Below are positions 54,450 through 60,244 of a stretch of DNA of 64,000 nt, piece by piece. A program made the translations under genes and the position numbers. The DNA comes from Pseudomonadota bacterium (lineage in GTDB: Bacteria; Myxococcota_A; UBA796; SXON01), in the NCBI GenBank assembly GCA_005778355.1, contig SXON01000056.1, positions 18,900 through 82,899 of the forward strand, given 5' to 3'. Numbering within the stretch: position 1 is the stretch's first letter; the number at the start of each line of letters is the position of its first letter. Below the pieces are notes generated by a model, which saw only the letters and a program-made list of their open reading frames with translations, was not told the origin of the DNA and made no database searches.

Positions 54450-55205
54450 ATGCGGTTCTGGCGGGCACACGGGCTGGGCAACGACTACCTGGTGCTCGAG
54501 AGCGGCGAGCGACTCTCGCCGGGCCTGGTCCGCGCCATTTGCCACCGCCACACCGGCCTCGGGAGCGACGGGATCCTCGAGCCCGTGCCGGCACAAGGCG
54601 GTGCCGACTACGGCCTGCGCATCCACAACCCCGACGGCAGCGAGGCAGAGAAATCTGGGAACGGTCTGCGCATCTACGCGCGGTGGCTCGTGCGCGAGGG
54701 CGCGCCCGGGAGCTTTCGCGTGTGGACGCCCGGCGGCGTCGTGGCGGCCTCTGTCAACGGCGAGGACGTGCGCGTCGACATGGGACCGGCCCGCACCTGG
54801 GGACCAGAAAAGCTTGCCGGATTCCGGTGTTTCCGCGTGGACATCGGCAACCCACACGCCGTGGTGCTCGATCCCGTGGGCGACTGGCGCGCCGGCGGCG
54901 CCGCCATCGAGGTGAGCGTGCCGGGGCGAACGAACGTGCAGTTCGTGACCATGCGCGGGGGCGCCGTGCACGCCACGGTGTGGGAGCGGGGCGCGGGGGA
55001 AACGGCATCCAGCGGATCGAGCGCATGTGCGGTCGCGACGGTAGTCGTCGCGCAGGGCCTCGCCACCTCGCCGGTGACCGTCCACATGCCGGGGGGCGAT
55101 CTCACCGTGGCCGTGGGCCCCACGCTGGTTCTCGCCGGGCCGGTCGAGCCGGTTGGGACGCTCACGCTCGACCCCGCCTGGCTCGGGCGTCGCGCTCAAA
55201 GCTGA
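54450..55205 (+). CDS. DapF-family epimerase with both catalytic cysteines replaced by serine
   Basis: A 251-aa protein with the two-lobed DapF fold: MRFWRAHGLGNDYLVLE, IHNPDGSEAEKSGNGLRIYA, GNPHAVVLD, TNVQFV, and ERGAGETASSGSSACAVA. In diaminopimelate epimerase the two acid/base cysteines sit in 'E-A-x-C-G-N-G' and 'A-C-G-T/S-G'; here both positions read Ser (codons TCT and AGC). The substrate-binding Asn, the His and the Glu of ERGAGET are kept. So the fold is certain, but diaminopimelate epimerisation by the usual two-thiol mechanism is doubtful. It may be a distinct epimerase or isomerase, or a slow DapF. No other dap gene is nearby. Confidence 0.85.
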   Translation: MRFWRAHGLGNDYLVLESGERLSPGLVRAICHRHTGLGSDGILEPVPAQGGADYGLRIHNPDGSEAEKSGNGLRIYARWLVREGAPGSFRVWTPGGVVAASVNGEDVRVDMGPARTWGPEKLAGFRCFRVDIGNPHAVVLDPVGDWRAGGAAIEVSVPGRTNVQFVTMRGGAVHATVWERGAGETASSGSSACAVATVVVAQGLATSPVTVHMPGGDLTVAVGPTLVLAGPVEPVGTLTLDPAWLGRRAQS

Positions 55206-55263
55206 CTTCGGGGGAAGAACCGACTTGACGGCGTGTTAGACGCCGCCGCCCCCAGGAGGCCTC

Positions 55264-56235
55264 GTGAAGTGGGTCATCGGGATTGTAGTCGTCCTCGTTG
55301 TTCTTTGTGCCGGTGCTTGCGCCCTTGGTGGCGGACTCGGTGCCCTCGGCTGGTTCACCGCCCGGGATGTCGACGTGCCGCTCCCCGACCTGACTGAGGT
55401 CGAGGCCGAGGCGGAGGAACCCTCCACGACCGAGGCCGTGCCCACCGAGGCCACCCCCGCGGTGGAGTCGACCGAGGCCACGACCAGCACGGCCGCCACC
55501 GATGCCACGACCGCCAGCGGCACGGCGTCCACCGGCACTGGCCCCACCGGCGCCGACGCCGGCACCGCCCCCAGCGGCATCGCGCCGGTCGCGGGCACAC
55601 CGTCCACGGGCGCCACGGCGAGCACGAGCAGCAGCCAGGGCAGCACCGGCACGGCCACGCCGTCCACCGGCTCGTCCGCGTCGTCCACCTCCAAGACGTC
55701 CACCTCGTCGACCTCGACCACCACGCCCGCGAGCACGTCGTCAGCGAGCAAGCCGAGCAGCACGTCGACCACGTCGACCACGTCGACCACGAAGCCCTCG
55801 TCCACCAGCAGCTCCAGCACGACGAAGCCCTCGTCCACCAGCAGCTCCAGCACGACGAAGCCCTCGTCCACCAGCAGCTCCAGCACGACGCCGAGCAGCA
55901 CGAGCTCCACCACCAAGCCGACGACGACGACCACCAGCACCAAGCCGGCGGCCGACGACGACGAGGGCGTGCCGGCCACGACCAGTGGCGGCGACGGCAA
56001 GGTCGCGGTGGGCTTCGTTTTGCCCTCGGGCGGCAAGTGGGACGAGCTCACCGTGGGCGTTGACGGCTCCTCGCTCGGCAAACGCCCGCTGCGTGCCCGC
56101 GTGACGCCGGGCAGCCACACCTTCACCTTCAAGACCGAGGGCCTCGACCTCTCCTGCCCCATCGAAGTGGGCTCGAGCGGCCGGACCATCATCCTCGACG
56201 CGAAGAAGAAGAGCTGCCCCTCGAAGTCTGGCTGA
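55264..56235 (+). CDS. Membrane-anchored Ser/Thr-rich stalk protein with PEGA-like C-terminal domain
   Basis: A 323-aa protein. An N-terminal helix (VIGIVVVLVVLCAGACAL) is followed by about 190 residues almost entirely of Ser, Thr, Ala, Gly and Pro, including perfect TKPSSTSSSST repeats. The C-terminal 75 residues form a compact beta domain (VGFVLPSGGKWDELTVGVDG, KRPLRARVTPGSHTFTFK, IILDAKKKSC) resembling PEGA domains. The layout suits a surface stalk presenting a small domain. GTG at 55264 follows CAGGAGG. The repeats make its length likely to vary. Confidence 0.78.
   Translation: MKWVIGIVVVLVVLCAGACALGGGLGALGWFTARDVDVPLPDLTEVEAEAEEPSTTEAVPTEATPAVESTEATTSTAATDATTASGTASTGTGPTGADAGTAPSGIAPVAGTPSTGATASTSSSQGSTGTATPSTGSSASSTSKTSTSSTSTTTPASTSSASKPSSTSTTSTTSTTKPSSTSSSSTTKPSSTSSSSTTKPSSTSSSSTTPSSTSSTTKPTTTTTSTKPAADDDEGVPATTSGGDGKVAVGFVLPSGGKWDELTVGVDGSSLGKRPLRARVTPGSHTFTFKTEGLDLSCPIEVGSSGRTIILDAKKKSCPSKSG
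55762..55788 (+). repeat. Three tandem copies of a 9-bp repeat (ACGTCGACC) in the stalk gene
   Basis: Perfect units at 55762, 55771 and 55780 encode Thr-Ser-Thr triplets. The frame is preserved by copy-number change. Confidence 0.8.
55789..55887 (+). repeat. Three perfect tandem copies of a 33-bp repeat in the stalk gene
   Basis: Units at 55789-55821, 55822-55854 and 55855-55887 are identical base for base and encode TKPSSTSSSST three times. Perfect identity points to recent expansion. There are no spacers, so this is not a CRISPR array. Confidence 0.92.
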
Positions 56236-56239
56236 GAGA

Positions 56240-56374
56240 GGCTCTGGGCTCTAGGCTCTAGGCTCTAGGCTGTAGGCTCTAGGCTCTAGGCTCTAGGCTG
56301 CAGCAGGAGGCAGGGGGCAGGACCCGCCGCCGCCGCCGCTCAGACCTACAGCCTACCCCCTCCAGCCTATAGCC
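56240..56374. repeat. Intergenic heptad-repeat / inverted-repeat element, copy 2
   Basis: About eight TAGGCTC/TAGGCTG heptads fill 56240-56301. A GC-rich centre and GCTCAGACCTACAGCCTA follow, and an arm CCAGCCTATAGCCT that can pair back with the heptads. It lies between two convergent stop codons. The core matches copy 1 at 34444-34556, and a shorter relative (TTACAGCCTGCTGCCTACGG) occurs at about 20401 between another convergent pair. Confidence 0.75.
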
Positions 56375-57714
56375 TAAAATAATACTCCAAAAATCCCGAG
56401 ACACATCTCGTCGAGCGTTTCCTCGCCGAGGTACACGTCGCTCGGCTCGGACAGGCCCTGGTCGGCCAGAGCCTCGCGCACGCCCGGGTTGTCGAGGCTG
56501 TTGTCGAAGGTACAGCGCAGGCGCAGCGTGTCGCCCTTGTTGAGCTGGGGGAGCTCCTCCAGCGGCGCGTCGTACGCGTAGCCGCGCTGCCAGTTGAAGT
56601 CCCAGGCCGGGGTCTGTACGAGGCACTCGGGCGACTTGCCCTCTTCTTCGAGCCAGATCGCCATGTCGGTGCCCACGTAGTGCATGTGGGTGCCCGCCAG
56701 GAAAACTCGGTAGTCGGCGCGCGCGCTCTGGAGCGTGAACGTCATCTCCTCGGTGTGTCCCACGGCGCCGGCGGGAATGCGGAACTCCACGCCATTGTCG
56801 TCGTTGGGTCCGGGCAACAGGCCGTCATCGGCGTCGCCGGCGTTGCCGATGAGCGCGAGGACCGCCTCCATCTCGGGCTCCTCGTCGATCCAGCGCAAGT
56901 CGATGGCGGTGGCGTCGGGCTCGGCCGCCTCGCCCCCCGGGTGGTAGTGAATCTGCATCACGAACACCTGGTCGGTCTCAATCGGCATGCCGCTGTTCTC
57001 GGGCACGGCCGAGGGCACCGCGCCGGGTGCCCAGGCACCCACCAGCGACAGGTCGTCGCTGCCGATGCCGCCGAAGCAGTCGTAGAGCCCGTCGTCGCCC
57101 GCGAGCGCGGTGGCGTCGTCGCGGTCGATGGCGAAGATGAGCGCGTGGTGCACCACCTTCTCGTTGCCGGGGATCACCTGCACGCCGGTGAGCCAGCGGG
57201 TGGACTCGAGCTGCGGGTCGAGCACAAAGCAGGTGAACTCGTCGCTTGTACCGCTGGTGACGTAGCCCTCGACGGGGCTGAGCTGCTGGTTGGCGCCCTC
57301 GAGCGCCAGCGACACCGGCGTGGGGAGCGCCGTCGCTGCGGTCGCGTCGCCCTCGGGGGCCCCCGCGTCGGCCCAGCCCCGCAGCGTGGCCTTCTCCTCG
57401 TCGCTCAGGCGGAGGTCGTCTTGCCAGCCGAGCCGTGGGGTGCACTCGTCGGTTTCTTGCGCGCCCCAGGGCGGCATGCGGCCCTCGTCCACGGCCGCGG
57501 CCATGGCGCTCGCCATCGGGGCGGCGGACGAGAACTTATCAAGTGCAAACGGCGCGATCCCGCCATCCACGTGACAGCCCACGCAGCTCCGCGCGACGAT
57601 CGGCGCCACATCCTGGTGCCAGCTCGGGGCCCCACTGTCAACGGCACCGGCGGTGTCGCCCGGGGCGCTGGTGTCGTTGGCCTCGTCGCAGGCGAGCAGG
57701 AAAAGGGCGAGCAT
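56374..57714 (-). CDS. Copper type II ascorbate-dependent monooxygenase-like lipoprotein with haem-c motif
   Basis: A 446-aa lipoprotein (MLALFLLACDEANDTS). After an Asp/Thr/Gly tether comes a cytochrome-c-like segment with CVGCH near residue 45 and a possible axial Met (EGRMPPWG). The rest follows the PHM-type two-domain copper fold: NEKVVHHALIFAI (His-His), FVMQIHYHPGG (His-x-His) and FLAGTHMHYVGTDM (His-x-His...Met). Copper-binding positions of both domains appear filled. Substrate unknown; the haem motif may feed electrons. ATG 57714 starts the lipoprotein signal; the longer frame is spurious. Confidence 0.85.
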   Translation of the reverse strand: MLALFLLACDEANDTSAPGDTAGAVDSGAPSWHQDVAPIVARSCVGCHVDGGIAPFALDKFSSAAPMASAMAAAVDEGRMPPWGAQETDECTPRLGWQDDLRLSDEEKATLRGWADAGAPEGDATAATALPTPVSLALEGANQQLSPVEGYVTSGTSDEFTCFVLDPQLESTRWLTGVQVIPGNEKVVHHALIFAIDRDDATALAGDDGLYDCFGGIGSDDLSLVGAWAPGAVPSAVPENSGMPIETDQVFVMQIHYHPGGEAAEPDATAIDLRWIDEEPEMEAVLALIGNAGDADDGLLPGPNDDNGVEFRIPAGAVGHTEEMTFTLQSARADYRVFLAGTHMHYVGTDMAIWLEEEGKSPECLVQTPAWDFNWQRGYAYDAPLEELPQLNKGDTLRLRCTFDNSLDNPGVREALADQGLSEPSDVYLGEETLDEMCLGIFGVLF

Positions 57715-57852
57715 CGGTTCTCCGGAGGGCGCGCAACTTAGACCCTCCAGCCGATGGAGCAAGAAAAGCTTTCGTCGCGAGTCGGGCTCGGGGTCGAATA
57801 GGAGATGTAGATCATTCCCGGCGCTGCCGGGCATCCTGTCCACGGAGGCGCC

Positions 57853-58926
57853 ATGCTCATCTTCCTCGTGCTCGGCTGCAACGAGAACCCCGTCGTCGAC
57901 GACAAGGACACCGGCACGGCCGGCACCGACGACAGTGGCGTCGAGAACACCGACGACACCGACACCGGCGACTCGGCCGCCGACACGGGCGACGACACCG
58001 GGGAGGAGCCCGAGGGCACCACGCTCACCTGGGAGGTGGAGGGCGACTTCGACGGCACCGCGTTCAGCATGGTGCACGTGGAGTTTCCCGAGGGTGACGA
58101 CGAGAACTTCTCCATGGGCGCCATCTGGGTCGACGCCGCCGCCGGGGCGACCATCTCGTTTGCCCCCACGGTGGACCCCGAGGACTTCTACCAGGAGCTC
58201 GCGCCCGGCCTGTACCTCGCGGCCTTCGTCGGCGCGCTCCACGAAGACGACGGCGACAACCGCTGGGAGGGCGGCGAGGGCTTCACCGCCGTGTCGCGCG
58301 AGTTCGCGATCTTCTTCGACGGTGCCTTGCCCCCGGACCTGCTCCAGGCCGGCCTCCACTCGGGTTGGAACGCGATGATCTTCGCGGGCGAGGACTTCAC
58401 CGTGGGCGACCCCGAGGCGATGGCGCTCCCCATCGCGCTCACCGAGACGCTCACCCTCGGCGGCACCACCGACGAGACGATCAATCACGACGATCGCGTG
58501 GTCGCCCTGCCGGCGACGATCTTCGCGGGGCTGCCAGTCACGTCGCTGATGGCCGACGTGACGCTGCCGGGCGACGGCACCTGGTCGGTGACGCTCGACG
58601 GCGCGCCGCCCGAGGATCACTTCGTCGACATCGATGGCGACGGCATGGAAGAGGCGGTGGAGTTCCCGGCCGGCTACGTCGACGGCGACCACACCGGCGC
58701 CTTCTCCGACGAAGACACCGTCGTGGCGCTCGGCTGCGTGGAGGGTGCGCCCATCGGCGGCTGGTGGCTCGCGCCGCCCGACGACATCGTGCAGCTCATC
58801 AGCATCCAGTCGGCCGGCTACAGCCTCGGCTGGCTGGCAGTGCTGCTGTCCGACGAGGGAGGGATCGTCAGCGACGAGATCGCGCAGACGGCGGTCTTGT
58901 CGACGAGCTGCTTGTTCGAGGAGTAG
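57853..58926 (+). CDS. Lipoprotein with Asp/Thr/Gly-rich tether, function unknown
   Basis: A 357-aa lipoprotein (MLIFLVLGCNENPVV, lipobox LVLGC). About 40 residues of DTG/DD-rich tether are followed by an acidic all-beta body (TLTWEVEGDFDGTAFSMVHV, GTWSVTLDGAPPEDHFVDID with a DIDGDGMEE calcium-type loop). No family recognised. It is divergent from the copper-monooxygenase-like gene (138 bp). The last 26 bp of the gene are repeated exactly at 59576-59601. Confidence 0.78.
   Translation: MLIFLVLGCNENPVVDDKDTGTAGTDDSGVENTDDTDTGDSAADTGDDTGEEPEGTTLTWEVEGDFDGTAFSMVHVEFPEGDDENFSMGAIWVDAAAGATISFAPTVDPEDFYQELAPGLYLAAFVGALHEDDGDNRWEGGEGFTAVSREFAIFFDGALPPDLLQAGLHSGWNAMIFAGEDFTVGDPEAMALPIALTETLTLGGTTDETINHDDRVVALPATIFAGLPVTSLMADVTLPGDGTWSVTLDGAPPEDHFVDIDGDGMEEAVEFPAGYVDGDHTGAFSDEDTVVALGCVEGAPIGGWWLAPPDDIVQLISIQSAGYSLGWLAVLLSDEGGIVSDEIAQTAVLSTSCLFEE
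58899..58924 (+). repeat. 26-bp direct repeat, copy at the lipoprotein gene end
   Basis: The sequence from GTCGACGAGCTGC to TTCGAGGAGT is identical at 58899-58924 and 59576-59601 in the same orientation, 677 bp apart. Confidence 0.9.
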
Positions 58927-58938
58927 TCTTCGGTCGGA

Positions 58939-59043
58939 CTAGCGGCCGCCCACGCGCCTCGCGGCCCAGGACCGGACCTGGTGGGAGAACTCGGCGAACT
59001 CGTCGAGGACCGGCCAGACAGCCGCGAGATCGGGTTCACTCAC
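58939..59043 (-). pseudogene. Stub of a HEPN-type partner of the MNT gene
   Basis: A 34-codon frame starts with GTG overlapping the MNT stop (GTGA) and ends with a TAG at about 58939. It reads SEPDLAAVWPVLDEFAEFSH then QVRSWAARR, which resembles the final helix of HEPN/DUF86 proteins that normally follow MNT genes. The rest of the HEPN domain, including RxxxxH, is absent. Similarity is judged by eye from a short segment. Confidence 0.35.
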
Positions 59044-59423
59044 GCGGCTCTCGCGCGGAAAGCTCTCCAGTCAAGCCAACGGGACCGCGCCTGGAGCGCG
59101 CGTTCGGATGTCGCGACTTTATTTCGCGAGACCATGAGGATGCCGTCGCGGAGGACGCGGTGGTAGAGCAGGGGTGTCGCCCGGTTCAGGACGGCGACGT
59201 CGATGTCGTTCCGCCCCAGGGCCGCCTGGAGCCGGGTGGTGATGCTCGCCGCCCAGCCCCACGGCACCGGCGGGGTCACCTCCGGGTCGAGGAAGACCGC
59301 CACGTCGAGGTCGCTCCCCGGACGAGCCTCCCCGCGCGCGACCGAGCCGAAAACGTAGGCATCCAGCACCGCCGGCTCGCTGGCGAGGGCATCGGCGACG
59401 GCGGCGGCGAGCGAGGTTTCCAC
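59040..59423 (-). CDS. MNT-type minimal nucleotidyltransferase (antitoxin-like)
   Basis: A 127-aa polymerase-beta fold nucleotidyltransferase. The catalytic motif YVFGSVARGEARPGSDLD lies at about 24-41, with the third acid in NDIDVAVLN near 71. Such MNT proteins AMPylate and silence HEPN RNase toxins encoded just downstream. Here the downstream partner is reduced to a stub, so this antitoxin appears orphaned. The start is GTG at 59423. The last residues (RWLDWRAFRARAA) diverge from the usual end and may mark the deletion junction. Confidence 0.8.
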   Translation of the reverse strand: METSLAAAVADALASEPAVLDAYVFGSVARGEARPGSDLDVAVFLDPEVTPPVPWGWAASITTRLQAALGRNDIDVAVLNRATPLLYHRVLRDGILMVSRNKVATSERALQARSRWLDWRAFRARAA

Positions 59424-59444
59424 ACCTGGAGTGTATCTCCGGCG

Positions 59445-59551
59445 CTAGCCCGCAAACTGGTGCAAAACCAGCCGCCGGTACACGCCGTCCCGGGCGATCA
59501 ACTCGTCGTGCGTGCCCGACTCGGCGATGCGCCCCGCTCGATCACCACCAG
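59445..59551 (-). pseudogene. ABC transporter ATPase 3' fragment, copy A
   Basis: On the minus strand this encodes the end of an MsbA-type exporter ([20 protein letters not shown] then a stop) but lacks one G relative to copy B, which shifts the frame at the RGRIAESG position. Only about 35 codons survive. It lies in the same orientation as copy B at 63735-63884. Confidence 0.8.
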
Positions 59552-59575
59552 ACGCGGGTCTCGCGGGCTGTCGCA

Positions 59576-59601
59576 GTCGACGAGCTGCTTGTTCGAGGAG
59601 T
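59576..59601 (+). repeat. 26-bp direct repeat, stray copy of the lipoprotein gene end
   Basis: Identical to 58899-58924; here it is outside any gene and abuts the ABC transporter fragment. Confidence 0.9.
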
Positions 59602-59620
59602 TGGCGCGGACCGATCTGGC

Positions 59621-60244
59621 TCAGAGCGGAATCAGCCGCTCAAACGCCGGTGGCGACGGACACTCCTCGGTCGACACGCCCGAGTCCTGCTCGCAATCCC
59701 AGTACGAGCCGCATGCGTTGACCGAGACCCCAGCCTCCACCACGAAAAAATGGGCGTAGTAGGAAGATGATACGTCAGAGGCGTCGCCACAGTACTGGAT
59801 CTCCGCATATTCTACCGTCGCCGCGGCCGACTGGACCAGCAACCCCTGCAGGTAAATTCCGCCCCATCCCCCGCCGGTCTTCTCCCAGGCCACCACCACC
59901 TTTGATGCCTCGAAGTCCACTGTCTGGACGTTCGCCTCTTCCACCCCCACCAATTCGAGCCCGGCGCGGAACTCCTCGCGCGTTCGCAGTACGTCAACGA
60001 GCGAACCAAAATCAGCGTTTTCGAAGCCAGGACCGGTGTTTCCCCCGTCCGGTCCAACGGGCCGCACGGGGCTGCCCGCCAGGTATTGGAGATAGGGAAG
60101 CGACAACTCCGCGGCGCTCGACACGCAGGTGGACGACGCAGTTGCGACGCAATGCGGGCCGAAATTGCATGCGGAAAGCGACACCTGCGCCAGTACCAGA
60201 GCCAGGCCACCTCGGAGCCGCAGCTGCGCCGGAGGGGCCCTCAT
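59621..60244 (-). CDS. Lipoprotein, third gene of the subtilase operon
   Basis: A 207-aa lipoprotein (ALVLAQVSLSACNFGPHC, lipobox LSAC). The mature part has six or more Cys and a mixed alpha/beta pattern (FGSLVDVLRTREEFRAGLEL, VVVAWEKTGGGWGGIYLQGL, YYAHFFVVEAGVSVNACGSY). It resembles small protease-associated beta proteins only loosely; no family is claimed. ATG 60244 overlaps the protease stop as ATGA. It may be an inhibitor, foldase or surface target of the protease. Confidence 0.75.
   Translation of the reverse strand: MRAPPAQLRLRGGLALVLAQVSLSACNFGPHCVATASSTCVSSAAELSLPYLQYLAGSPVRPVGPDGGNTGPGFENADFGSLVDVLRTREEFRAGLELVGVEEANVQTVDFEASKVVVAWEKTGGGWGGIYLQGLLVQSAAATVEYAEIQYCGDASDVSSSYYAHFFVVEAGVSVNACGSYWDCEQDSGVSTEECPSPPAFERLIPL

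Noticed and set aside
55789..55887. Regular repeats as a CRISPR array
   Set aside because: The units abut with no spacers and encode an in-frame Ser/Thr repeat.
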